Assembly: GCA_026417615.1 (NCBI GenBank)
Contig: JAOACY010000094.1
Location: 1-32,043 of the forward strand
Source of the DNA: Clostridia bacterium
GTDB lineage: Bacteria > Bacillota > Clostridia > Acetivibrionales > JAFADI01
Direction of reading: 5' to 3'
DNA length: 32,043 nucleotides
Position 1 is the first letter of the stretch; every line of letters starts with the position of its first letter. A model generated the notes under the pieces. That model was not told the DNA's origin. It saw only the letters and a list, made by a program, of their open reading frames with translations, and searched no databases. The position numbers were made by a program, and so were the translations under genes. Shown in pieces: positions 1 through 7,459 of the stretch.

Positions 1-461
1 TTTTTTGAGTAGCCAAAACACGCTACCTGTTTGTATTTACTCATAAATTCATCTCCAGTAATTACTACACTTCCGCATCTTAACCAGGCATGGGCCAAAA
101 GCCCGCCATTCTCATCCTTAGAAATCCCAAGGTATATTGTACTAGAGATTCCCCTTCTTCTTAACATCAGCTGTCCTGTCAAAGCCTGCACAAGGCATTT
201 GCTCTGCCACGGCGTATAACGGGGGATTTTTTTTAGAATAAAAGCAATTTCCATGGCCTTTTCCATGAACCCTGCTTCTAATTCCTGTGATGTTTCAAAC
301 ATTGGCTTACCCATTACAGAGGCCACATTTCTAAAAGGAAAAAAGAGGATTGCAAAACGGGATAGCCCCGTAAGAAAAAAAGCCTCTAAAATCATTAATC
401 GATATTTGTTTGGAAGCTTCAGCAACTTAAATGCATGTCTTTTAATGGTTTGAAAGCACAT
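1..461 (-). CDS. Lasso-peptide biosynthesis B2-like protein (transglutaminase-like), cut by the left edge
   Basis: The minus strand is open from an ATG at 461 to the window edge, giving 153 residues without a stop. A GGAG lies about 10 bases upstream of the ATG. The N-terminal half carries a hydrophobic EAFFLTGLSR...FPFR stretch. The second half has W-x-x-KCLVQAL (Cys89), a run of arginines before GISSTIYLGI, LLAHAW (His124) and a later Asp (TGDEF). This is the pattern of the PF13471 family, whose members act as cysteine proteases that remove the leader from lasso-peptide precursors. Family proteins are about 140-160 residues long, so only a few residues should be missing. Precursor, RRE (B1) and cyclase (C) genes would lie outside the window if they exist. 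PF13471 proteins also occur outside lasso clusters, so the RiPP role is inference. It is divergent from the VanZ-like gene. Confidence 0.82.
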   Translation of the reverse strand, partial: MCFQTIKRHAFKLLKLPNKYRLMILEAFFLTGLSRFAILFFPFRNVASVMGKPMFETSQELEAGFMEKAMEIAFILKKIPRYTPWQSKCLVQALTGQLMLRRRGISSTIYLGISKDENGGLLAHAWLRCGSVVITGDEFMSKYKQVACFGYSK

Positions 462-584
462 ATGCTTATGACTCCATAAGATATTAAATTAAAATAATTA
501 TCTCATATATCTTATAAATTATAAAGTATTTATGATAAAATAAATATAATAAATAACAAAATTTACATTTTTTGAGGCGTGCAA

Positions 585-1097
585 ATGAGAAAAACTTCTG
601 TAGTATTATTTATTTTGCTCATCTTCATGATAATAATTACCTGGTTCTTAAGCAGCAAGACGGGAGCTGAATCAACAAGGCAGAGCAAGCTTGTGGCAAA
701 ATACATTGAAAACATTGTGGCTGAAAATTTTATCATAAACAGGAATGATACGTTTTGGCGTATAACAATTAACCATATATTAAGAAAGGTTGCACATTTT
801 TTAGAGTATATGATAATTGGCATGCTAGCATGTGCTTTTTTGAACGAGCTTACTCGCAGAGTATGGGTTTCTGCGGTTGTTTCAATTATTACCTGTCCTT
901 TGCTTGCATATATTGATGAATACATTCAAACCTTTGCTGCAGGAAGAACGCCACGCTGGTTTGACGTGCAAATTGATACTTTCGGTGCGATCATTGGGGT
1001 TCTTCTTACTTCTGGGGTATATGGATTATTATTTTATATAAAAAGTCTGAGAGCTAAAATCAGGATGCTTGAAGAAAAAAATAGAACATTCAAATAA
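585..1097 (+). CDS. VanZ-like family membrane protein
   Basis: A 170-residue membrane protein with an N-terminal transmembrane helix, then R-K-V-A-H-F-L-E-Y, the VanZ signature, then two or three more hydrophobic segments. The later YIDEYIQTFAAGR and the aspartate in WFDVQIDTFGAIIG match the conserved C-terminal half of the PF04892 family. VanZ itself gives low-level teicoplanin resistance, but most VanZ-like proteins have unknown roles at the cell envelope. The ATG at 585 is preferred over GTG 579 because GAGG at 574-577 is 7 bases before the ATG and only 1 before the GTG. It stands alone between the divergent B2-like gene and spmA. A weak hairpin follows the stop at about 1095-1125. Confidence 0.85.
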   Translation: MRKTSVVLFILLIFMIIITWFLSSKTGAESTRQSKLVAKYIENIVAENFIINRNDTFWRITINHILRKVAHFLEYMIIGMLACAFLNELTRRVWVSAVVSIITCPLLAYIDEYIQTFAAGRTPRWFDVQIDTFGAIIGVLLTSGVYGLLFYIKSLRAKIRMLEEKNRTFK

Positions 1098-1268
1098 ATT
1101 TTTGGGGTAAATACCTAAATTTTTAAATCATTTCCGCAATTCTTTCTTTTGTATTTTATTCAAAATACATCAATCATTAGATATTTTTTGTCTGCGGATT
1201 TTTTCAAACTTTATTTTCATTCTACAGTTTCCTCGAACTACATATACATGATACCGAGGGAATTGTGT

Positions 1269-1877
1269 ATGTTGAATTATATTTGGTTTGGTATGCTTGC
1301 TATCGGGTTTGCTGTTGCTATCATGAACGGAAGAATTGAGGAAGTTACAAAGGCGGCCATTGAGTCATCCGGTACCGCTGTGCAGTTAAGTATTGGCCTG
1401 CTTGGAATCATGTGCATGTGGTCAGGTCTTATGGGCATTGCAGAAAAAAGCGGCCTTGTGAAGCGGCTTGCAAGGCTCGTAAGGCCTTTGCTTGGGTTTT
1501 TATTCCCAGGCATACCTAAAGACCATCCGGCCTTAGGGGCTGTAGTCATGAATCTTGCCGCAAACTTTCTGGGAATGGGAAATGCTGCAACTCCGCTGGG
1601 GATAAAAGCCATGGGGGAGCTGCAGAAGCTGAATTCAAATAAGGATACCTGCACAGACGCCATGAGCATGTTTCTCGTGTTAAATACATCTTCCATTCAG
1701 CTTATTCCGGCAACAATAATTGCGCTCCGCTCAGCCGGGGGGTCATCAAATCCGACAGAGGTTATTGTAACTATTTGGATTGCAAGCGTTTGCGCTACCA
1801 TTACAGGCGTAACAGCTGCAAAAATACTTTCCTTTTGGGGTGCTGAAAGAAGAAGGAAAAGAAAATGGAAGTATTGA
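1269..1877 (+). CDS. spmA: Spore maturation protein A
   Basis: A 202-residue membrane protein of the nucleoside-recognition/Gate family closely resembling Bacillus SpmA. Visible landmarks are MLNYIW at the start, FPGIPKDHPALG, NLAANFLGMGNAATPLGIKAM and VLNTSSIQLIPATIIA, in the order found in SpmA, with a basic C-terminus. SpmA acts with SpmB during sporulation, where loss of the pair impairs dehydration of the spore core. Although the frame is open upstream to 1149, the ATG at 1269 matches the family N-terminus and has GAGGG at 1256-1260, 8 bases away. The 3' end overlaps spmB by 13 bases, so the two are translationally coupled. A CATATACA about 20 bases upstream resembles a sporulation sigma -10, but no convincing -35 is seen. 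Confidence 0.95.
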   Translation: MLNYIWFGMLAIGFAVAIMNGRIEEVTKAAIESSGTAVQLSIGLLGIMCMWSGLMGIAEKSGLVKRLARLVRPLLGFLFPGIPKDHPALGAVVMNLAANFLGMGNAATPLGIKAMGELQKLNSNKDTCTDAMSMFLVLNTSSIQLIPATIIALRSAGGSSNPTEVIVTIWIASVCATITGVTAAKILSFWGAERRRKRKWKY

Positions 1878-2407
1878 AGCTTTTATCAGCCTATGCCATT
1901 CCGGCTGTTTTTCTTGTCATACTCTCAGCGGGCATAATCAACGATGTAAAGGTATATGATGTGTTTGTTGAGGGGGCAAAAGAAGGAATATCAACGGTTG
2001 CAAGAATAATCCCGTCCCTTGTGGGTCTTCTGGTTGCTGTAGGTGTCTTTAGGGCATCCGGCGCACTGGATCTTATAATTTATGCGGTAAGACCTGCCGC
2101 AGAGCTGCTCGGCATTCCATCGGAGGCTCTTCCTCTGGCATTTCTAAGACCAATCTCAGGCAGCGCTTCCCTTGCCCTTGTGTCTGATATTATCAAAACC
2201 TACGGTCCTGACTCCTTTACAGGCAGGCTTGCGTCAACCATGATGGGCTCTACCGAGACTATTTTCTATACACTTGCAGTTTATTTCGGAGCTGTAGGCA
2301 TAAAAAACATACGTTATACGCTGGCAGCTGCACTGATTGCCGATTGTGCAGGAGTTCTTGCATCTGTGTGGATATGCACAGCTCTCTTCGGAAGCTATGT
2401 AAAATAG
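1865..2407 (+). CDS. spmB: Spore maturation protein B
   Basis: A 180-residue polytopic protein of the same nucleoside-recognition/Gate family as SpmA and close to the 178 residues of Bacillus SpmB. Recognisable segments are LSAGIINDVKVYDVFVEGAKEG, IPSLVGLLVAVGVFRASGALD, LPLAFLRPISGSAS and GSTETIFYTLAVYFG. It is the partner of SpmA in forespore core dehydration. The ATG at 1865 lies inside the 3' end of spmA, with an AGAAGGA purine tract before it. A short hairpin followed by six T's closes the operon just after the stop. Both partners look intact. Confidence 0.95.
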   Translation: MEVLKLLSAYAIPAVFLVILSAGIINDVKVYDVFVEGAKEGISTVARIIPSLVGLLVAVGVFRASGALDLIIYAVRPAAELLGIPSEALPLAFLRPISGSASLALVSDIIKTYGPDSFTGRLASTMMGSTETIFYTLAVYFGAVGIKNIRYTLAAALIADCAGVLASVWICTALFGSYVK

Positions 2408-2411
2408 GCTT

Positions 2412-2432
2412 GAATTCCTTAAGGAGTTTTTT
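2412..2432 (+). terminator. Short intrinsic terminator after spmAB
   Basis: AATTCC, a TTAA loop and GGAGTT form a 6-bp stem with one G:T pair, followed directly by T's (2427-2432). It sits 5 bases after the spmB stop and just upstream of the metG promoter. The stem is short, so its efficiency is uncertain. Confidence 0.42.
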
Positions 2433-2440
2433 CGAATAGC

Positions 2441-2469
2441 TTGAAAAATCATTTCCATATATGTATAGT
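2441..2469 (+). promoter_or_regulatory. Sigma-A type promoter for metG
   Basis: TTGAAA at 2441-2446, a 17-bp spacer, and TATAGT at 2464-2469. The predicted transcription start near 2476 leaves a leader of about 30 bases before the metG ATG, too short for a T-box. The promoter overlaps the upstream in-frame extension of metG, which supports the later start codon. Confidence 0.6.
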
Positions 2470-2506
2470 ATTATTAATGCGTTATTATTGGGAGGAAGAA
2501 AGAAGC

Positions 2507-4492
2507 ATGGAAAAAAAGACCTATTACATAACTACTCCGATATATTATCCAAGCGGCAAGCTGCATATAGGCCATTCCTACACAACGGTTGCAGCTGATG
2601 CCATGGCTAGATATAAAAGGCTGAAGGGCTATGATGTGATGTTCCTTACAGGAACTGACGAGCATGGGCAGAAAATTCAGCGTAAGGCGGAAGAAAAGGG
2701 CATTTCGCCACAGCAGTATGTGGATGAAATTGTGGCTGGAATAAAAGAGCTTTGGAAGCTCATGAAGATAACAAACGACAGGTTTATCAGAACGACGGAC
2801 ACACAGCATAAGGATGTTGTTCAAAAAATATTTAAAAGGCTGTATGACCAGGGTGATATATATAAGAGCGAATATGAAGGCTGGTACTGTACCCCCTGTG
2901 AATCTTTTTGGACCAAGACCCAGCTGGTTGACGGAAAATGCCCGGATTGTGGCCGTGAGGTGGAGCTAACAAAGGAGGAAAGCTATTTCTTCAGGCTTTC
3001 AAAGTACCAAGACAGGCTTATAAAGCATATTGAAGAAAATCCCGACTTCATTCAGCCGGTATCAAGGCAAAATGAAATGCTGAATAATTTTTTAAGGCCG
3101 GGGCTGGAAGACCTGTGCGTATCACGCACCTCTTTCAAATGGGGTATTCCTGTGTCGTTCGATGAGAAGCATGTTATTTATGTTTGGATAGATGCTCTTT
3201 CAAATTATATTACCGCGCTTAATTATATGACAAATGATGAGTCGGATTATAAAAAATACTGGCCAGCTGATGTGCACCTTGTAGGCAAGGAAATAGTTCG
3301 TTTCCATACAATCATATGGCCGGCTATGCTGATGGCTTTAGGAGAGCCGCTTCCAAAGCAGATATATGGACATGGATGGCTTTTGCTTGAAGGAGGCAAG
3401 ATGTCCAAGTCCAAGGGAAATGTTGTTGATCCCGTTATTCTTGTCAATAAATACGGCCTTGATTCCATAAGGTACTTTCTGCTAAGGGATATGCCGTTTG
3501 GCTCTGATGGCATCTTTTCCAACGAGGCATTGATAAACAGGATCAATTCAGATCTGGCCAACGACCTGGGCAATCTTGTCAGCAGAACCGTAGCAATGAT
3601 AGATAAATACTTCGGGGGTAAAATCCCGGCGGAAAGGGAAGCCGGAGACTATGACCAAGACCTTGTAAATACTGTTATGCAGGCACCTTCAAAAACTGAG
3701 GAGCTTTTGGAAAAGCTGCAGTTCAACAATGCACTGACGGAAATCTGGAAGGCTATTTCAAGGACAAATAAGTATATTGATGAGACTATGCCATGGGTGC
3801 TTGCCAAGGACGAAAAAAACAGCCCTAGGCTGGCGCAGGTTATGTATAACCTTGCTGAAAGCCTGAGAATAATTTCCATAATCATTGAACCTTTTATGCC
3901 GGAAACTCCGGAAAAGATAAGGCATCAACTGGGGCTCACCGATAAAAAGCTTACTGAGTGGGATGCTGCAAAAACTTGGGGTATTTATCCTACAGGAATT
4001 GCCGTGAACAAGGGAGAGGTCATTTTCCCAAGGATAGAGCTGAAAAAAGAAATGGAAGAGCTGGAGCAAATCACAGCGGCAAAGGAGTCAGAAAAGCCAA
4101 TGAATAAGGCACATGCTGTCAGTCAGCCTGAAAAAGCTCTTGAAAGCGAGGCTTCTGAGAAGAATGCGGCTCTTGTGACGATAGAGGATTTTGCAAAGCT
4201 GGATCTGCGTGTGGCAAAAGTTCTGGAAGCTGAAAAGGTTGAAGGGGCAGACAAGCTCCTTAAGCTTAAGCTCGAATTGGGCAGTGAAACCAGGCAGGTG
4301 GTTTCCGGTATCGCAAAGCATTATGAGCCAAAGGACATTATCGGAAAACAGGTCATATTGATAGCAAACCTTAAGCCGGTTAAGTTAAAAGGAATTGAAT
4401 CCCAGGGAATGATCCTTGCAGCCTCGGACGACACAAAGCTTCTTCTGGCTACTCTCGATGGAGAAATAAACAGCGGTGCGAAGGTAAAATAA
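2507..4492 (+). CDS. metG: Methionyl-tRNA synthetase
   Basis: A cytoplasmic class I synthetase that charges tRNA-Met. The 661 residues begin with TYYITTPIYYPSGKLHIGHS, containing the HIGH signature at 20-23. A single zinc knuckle (C128-x2-C131 and C145-x2-C148) follows, then KMSKS at 298-302 and the anticodon-binding helical domain. From about residue 556 there is a fused tRNA-binding OB domain of the EMAPII/Trbp111 type (FAKLDLRVAKVLEAEKVEGADKL split by family motifs into LDLRV and VEGADKLL). Length and layout match Bacillus MetS (664 aa). The linker before the OB domain is Glu/Lys/Ala-rich. GGAGG at 2491-2495 precedes the ATG by 11 bases. An in-frame TTG at 2441 is rejected because it lies within the -35 of the promoter. 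tatD follows, as in many Firmicutes. Confidence 0.97.
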   Translation: MEKKTYYITTPIYYPSGKLHIGHSYTTVAADAMARYKRLKGYDVMFLTGTDEHGQKIQRKAEEKGISPQQYVDEIVAGIKELWKLMKITNDRFIRTTDTQHKDVVQKIFKRLYDQGDIYKSEYEGWYCTPCESFWTKTQLVDGKCPDCGREVELTKEESYFFRLSKYQDRLIKHIEENPDFIQPVSRQNEMLNNFLRPGLEDLCVSRTSFKWGIPVSFDEKHVIYVWIDALSNYITALNYMTNDESDYKKYWPADVHLVGKEIVRFHTIIWPAMLMALGEPLPKQIYGHGWLLLEGGKMSKSKGNVVDPVILVNKYGLDSIRYFLLRDMPFGSDGIFSNEALINRINSDLANDLGNLVSRTVAMIDKYFGGKIPAEREAGDYDQDLVNTVMQAPSKTEELLEKLQFNNALTEIWKAISRTNKYIDETMPWVLAKDEKNSPRLAQVMYNLAESLRIISIIIEPFMPETPEKIRHQLGLTDKKLTEWDAAKTWGIYPTGIAVNKGEVIFPRIELKKEMEELEQITAAKESEKPMNKAHAVSQPEKALESEASEKNAALVTIEDFAKLDLRVAKVLEAEKVEGADKLLKLKLELGSETRQVVSGIAKHYEPKDIIGKQVILIANLKPVKLKGIESQGMILAASDDTKLLLATLDGEINSGAKVK

Positions 4493-4505
4493 AAGGCTTA
4501 TTTCT

Positions 4506-4534
4506 TTGTACAGTATATAAAAAGATGGTATAAT
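4506..4534 (+). promoter_or_regulatory. Sigma-A type promoter for the tatD unit
   Basis: TTGTAC at 4506-4511, a 17-bp spacer and TATAAT at 4529-4534. The distance to the tatD ATG is about 31 bases. The -10 lies within an inverted repeat described separately. Confidence 0.55.
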
Positions 4535-4550
4535 GTTGATAGCATTATAC
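4528..4550. promoter_or_regulatory. Inverted repeat over the tatD -10 region, possible operator or 5' hairpin
   Basis: GTATAATG at 4528-4535 and CATTATAC at 4543-4550 form a perfect 8-bp inverted repeat with a 7-base centre. It spans the -10 hexamer and likely transcription start of tatD. It could be a repressor site or a hairpin at the very 5' end of the mRNA; nothing in the window identifies a cognate factor. Confidence 0.35.
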
Positions 4551-4565
4551 TGAAAGGTGGATTTC

Positions 4566-5333
4566 ATGCTTTTTGACACCCATGCCCACTATGATGACAG
4601 CAAATTTGACAAAGACAGGAGTGAAATTATTCAAAAGGCTTTCGAGAGCGGTGTAGGATATATCCTGAATGCTTCCTGCAACATTTCTTCTGCCGTTGAA
4701 TCCATTTCTCTCTCACAGCAATTTGAATTTGTTTATGCAGCGATCGGTGTTCATCCTCACAATGTTGAAGGAATGAATGAAAATACTATAGTAACCCTGG
4801 GGGATTTTGCCCAAAATACGAAGGTAAAGGCAATAGGTGAGATCGGGCTGGATTATTACTATCATTTTGCACCGAAAGAGCAGCAAAAATCTTGGTTTAT
4901 CAGGCAAATCGGACTGGCCAGGAATCTGCGGCTTCCGATAATCGTACACAACAGGGATGCCCACGAGGACAGCTTGAAAATAATTAAAAATGAAAATGCA
5001 AAAGAAGTGGGAGGTGTTTTCCACTGCTTCTCAGGCAGTGTGGAAATGGCCAGGGAGCTGTTGAATAATAATTTTTACATCTCGGTAGGCGGAGCGTTGA
5101 CATTTAAGAATGCAGTCAAAGCTGTAGAGGTTGTGAAGGCTGTTCCAATGGACAGGCTCCTCATAGAGACTGACTGCCCCTATCTGACACCTGAGCCACA
5201 TCGGGGAAAGAGAAACGATTCAAGCTATGTCAGGTTTGTAGCGGAAAAAGTGGCGGAAATAAGGGGTATGACATTTGATGAGGTTGTTGAGGCAACAACC
5301 CTAAACGCCAAGACTTTATTTAAGATACATTAG
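4566..5333 (+). CDS. tatD: TatD-family metal-dependent deoxyribonuclease
   Basis: A 255-residue TIM-barrel hydrolase (YabD/YcfH type), a cytoplasmic Mg-dependent 3'-5' nuclease in characterised members. The metal ligands are visible in order: D-T-H-A-H near the N-terminus, GEIGLDYY, IIVHNRDAH, FHCFSGS and IETDCPYLTPEPHRGKRN. Length is typical. The ATG at 4566 gives the family start MLFDTHAH; AAAGG begins about 10 bases before it, whereas GTG 4557 would overlap the Shine-Dalgarno. It follows metG, as in the metS-yabD order of Bacillus, but has its own promoter. The next gene starts 22 bases after its stop, so the two are probably cotranscribed. Confidence 0.95.
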   Translation: MLFDTHAHYDDSKFDKDRSEIIQKAFESGVGYILNASCNISSAVESISLSQQFEFVYAAIGVHPHNVEGMNENTIVTLGDFAQNTKVKAIGEIGLDYYYHFAPKEQQKSWFIRQIGLARNLRLPIIVHNRDAHEDSLKIIKNENAKEVGGVFHCFSGSVEMARELLNNNFYISVGGALTFKNAVKAVEVVKAVPMDRLLIETDCPYLTPEPHRGKRNDSSYVRFVAEKVAEIRGMTFDEVVEATTLNAKTLFKIH

Positions 5334-5355
5334 AAATCATTCAGGGGGTTTTCTG

Positions 5356-6051
5356 ATGAAAAAGTTGGTTCTGATTCTGGTTTCTGCCGTTATCATGACA
5401 GTCTTCATTGCCTTTAACTATTTATTATGGGATAGAGAAAACAAAATAAGGAGCTTCGAGTATATTAATGACAGCAAGAACGACAGCATAAACACTCTTA
5501 GAAAACAACTTGATGATTATGAAAAGGGCAATAATGTATTAAAGGAAAGAATAATTGAGCTGGAGGAAATCAATAAGCGCCTTCAGGCAAAGAATACAGA
5601 GCTTGACAGAGAAAAAAGCAAAACAGAAAAGCTCCTCGAGCGCAGAAACGACACAATAGCCGGGTTGTTGCCCAAGACCGATTTAAAACCTATGGAGGAT
5701 GTAATAAGAAAATGGGTTAACAGCATAGACAACGAAAAGTATGACGATGCATACAGCCTTCAGTTCAGGCATGCCTCCACCATGGAGGAGCCCATGTCCT
5801 ATTCTGATTTTACGCAAAACTACATAAAAGGCATAAAAAGCATCACATTGAAATCCATAAAGCTTAATACAGAAGATTTGCCTTCAGATAAGAAAGGTTC
5901 CATAATATTCAAGGTGGGACTTGATGTGAAAAGGACTGAAGAAGCAGGATCAAAAGAGTTTGTGGAGGGTACAAATGAAAGATACTTTCTTATCACCTTT
6001 GACAAACAAAAGAAAGAATGGGTTATAGGGGGTATTTACAAATACCTGTAA
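5356..6051 (+). CDS. Unrecognised membrane-anchored coiled-coil protein with NTF2-like C-terminal region
   Basis: A 231-residue protein I cannot assign to a named gene. Residues 1-24 form one transmembrane or uncleaved signal segment. Residues about 30-105 are rich in Glu, Lys, Leu, Asn and Arg with heptad-like spacing, suggesting a coiled coil. Residues about 112-231 (MEDVIRKWVNSID, YDDAYSL, then alternating charged and hydrophobic strands ending in WVIGGIYKYL) look like an NTF2/DUF4878-type cone fold, often found on extracellular lipoproteins and spore or wall proteins. No lipobox cysteine is present. GGGGG lies about 8 bases before the ATG. It sits between tatD and the yabE-like gene, so an envelope role is reasonable but inferred. 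A strong terminator follows. Confidence 0.75.
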   Translation: MKKLVLILVSAVIMTVFIAFNYLLWDRENKIRSFEYINDSKNDSINTLRKQLDDYEKGNNVLKERIIELEEINKRLQAKNTELDREKSKTEKLLERRNDTIAGLLPKTDLKPMEDVIRKWVNSIDNEKYDDAYSLQFRHASTMEEPMSYSDFTQNYIKGIKSITLKSIKLNTEDLPSDKKGSIIFKVGLDVKRTEEAGSKEFVEGTNERYFLITFDKQKKEWVIGGIYKYL

Positions 6052-6090
6052 AAATATGGCAAAGCCTGCATGCAATACCAAAGCCAAAAC

Positions 6091-6151
6091 GAGACAGTTG
6101 TTAAATGGTTTCAAATCTTGACTTGGAGCCATTTAATAACTGTCTCTTTTT
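6091..6151 (+). terminator. Strong intrinsic terminator ending the tatD operon
   Basis: GAGACAGTTGTTAAATGG pairs with CCATTTAATAACTGTCTC (18 bp with one G:T), and the stem can continue inward to about 24 bp around an 8-base loop. A T5 tract follows at 6147-6151. It separates the unrecognised gene from the promoter of the yabE-like gene. Confidence 0.85.
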
Positions 6152-6245
6152 GCATAAAAATATTGTTCTAAACCCGGCTAAATATGAATAAAATATATGA
6201 TTGAAAGTTAATAATTTACATGTAAGGCTTAATGTGGCAATAAAT

Positions 6246-6274
6246 TTGACAAAACTACCATTTTGGCTTAAAAT
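6246..6274 (+). promoter_or_regulatory. Near-consensus sigma-A promoter for the yabE-like gene
   Basis: TTGACA at 6246-6251, a 17-bp spacer and TAAAAT at 6269-6274. This is one of the best promoter matches in the window. It drives the yabE-like gene and probably ksgA, separately from the metG and tatD promoters. Confidence 0.72.
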
Positions 6275-6317
6275 TATCACACGTCCCTTATTAATATTTT
6301 ATCAGGAGGTCGGTTGA

Positions 6318-7373
6318 GTGACACTTGCGAAAAATATTAAAAGGTATTTTTCATTTAAAGAGGCTTTAATTGTACTGATTGCGGTTGCGCTCTCAGTCAC
6401 TGCCGGGGTAGAAATTTTCCTGAACCTGAAAAATGACGTTATAATCAATGACGGCGGTAAGCAGATAGCAGTGAAGACAATGAAAACTACCGTAAAAGAG
6501 GTCCTTGAACAAAACGGTATTACAGTAGGCCCAGATGACTTTATCAATATACCTCTGGATACCAAATTACAAAAGATAGGAACTAACGTAATAGAGATAG
6601 ACAGAGCAGTACCAGTCAATATAATTGTTGACGGCCAGCGGAAGACCTTGATGACATACAAGGACACAATCAAGGAAGCTCTCGCAAATACTCCTTACAT
6701 GCCGGACAGTGACGACAGGCTGGAAGGAGCAACTCTTGACGATAAGATTGTCAAGGACATGGACATAAAAATCGTCAGAGTAAAGAAAGAAATATTGAAT
6801 GAAAACATTCCTATCCCCTTTAAGGTGATAAGCAGAGAAAACCATAAGATGGATAAGGACACAGAGAGGGTTATTAAAGAGGGAAAAGAGGGTGCCAGAC
6901 AGAAATCCTACGAGGTAGTATACGAGGATGGAAAGGAAGTAGCCAGGAAATTTTTGAAGGAGGCTTTGATTTCACTGCCAATTGATAAAATAGTTGAAAT
7001 TGGCACCGTATTGACACACAAGACAACAAGAGGCGATACGGTAAGATATAAAAAGGTCTTGAACATGAGAGCAACTGCCTATACCTCATCCTTCAAAGAC
7101 ACAGGCAAGCATCCTGGAGATCCGGGCTTTGGCATCACCTATACAGGAATTAAGGCCAGAAAAGGAATAATTGCGGTAGATCCCAAAGTTATCCCTCTTG
7201 GAACCAAGGTATACGTTGAAGTGGCGGGAAACACTCCCGACTATGGATATGCTCTGGCTGCCGATATCGGAGGAGCCATAAAAGGCGACCTTATTGACAT
7301 ATACCTTGACGACCAGCATACGGTGGATGCCTGGGGGGTCAAAAGAGTAAAGGTATACATACTAGCAGACTAA
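6318..7373 (+). CDS. YabE-like wall hydrolase: DUF348, DUF348, G5 and 3D domains
   Basis: A 351-residue exported protein. One N-terminal transmembrane helix (about 15-36) is followed by two DUF348 repeats (about 40-88 and 97-145), a G5 domain (about 150-228) and a C-terminal 3D domain (about 247-350). The 3D domain shows NMRATAYTSS, GIIAVDPKVIPLGTKVYV, ALAADIGGAIKG and IDIYL, with the three conserved aspartates. Such proteins are Sps/YabE-type lytic transglycosylases resembling resuscitation-promoting factors, acting on peptidoglycan. The start is GTG at 6318 with AGGAGGT at 6304-6310, 7 bases away. In Bacillus the order is yabE-rnmV-ksgA; here ksgA follows directly and rnmV is missing. Confidence 0.92.
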   Translation: MTLAKNIKRYFSFKEALIVLIAVALSVTAGVEIFLNLKNDVIINDGGKQIAVKTMKTTVKEVLEQNGITVGPDDFINIPLDTKLQKIGTNVIEIDRAVPVNIIVDGQRKTLMTYKDTIKEALANTPYMPDSDDRLEGATLDDKIVKDMDIKIVRVKKEILNENIPIPFKVISRENHKMDKDTERVIKEGKEGARQKSYEVVYEDGKEVARKFLKEALISLPIDKIVEIGTVLTHKTTRGDTVRYKKVLNMRATAYTSSFKDTGKHPGDPGFGITYTGIKARKGIIAVDPKVIPLGTKVYVEVAGNTPDYGYALAADIGGAIKGDLIDIYLDDQHTVDAWGVKRVKVYILAD

Positions 7374-7459
7374 GGAAATAAGGGACAAAGGACGTGCCGG
7401 GATACTATGTATTCCGGCTATATTTTTATATATACTATAATGCCCAGAAAGGTAAACAT

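Noticed and set aside
1149-1268. N-terminal extension of spmA by 40 residues
   Set aside because: The ATG at 1269 has a good Shine-Dalgarno and the SpmA family start; the extension is AT-rich and unlike family members.
1277-1696. Minus-strand open frame of 139 aa across spmA
   Set aside because: It is the reverse of a well-supported spmA frame and resembles no protein.
2408-2506. T-box riboswitch upstream of metG
   Set aside because: A promoter sits at 2441-2469, leaving only about 30 bases of leader, and no T-box sequence is present.
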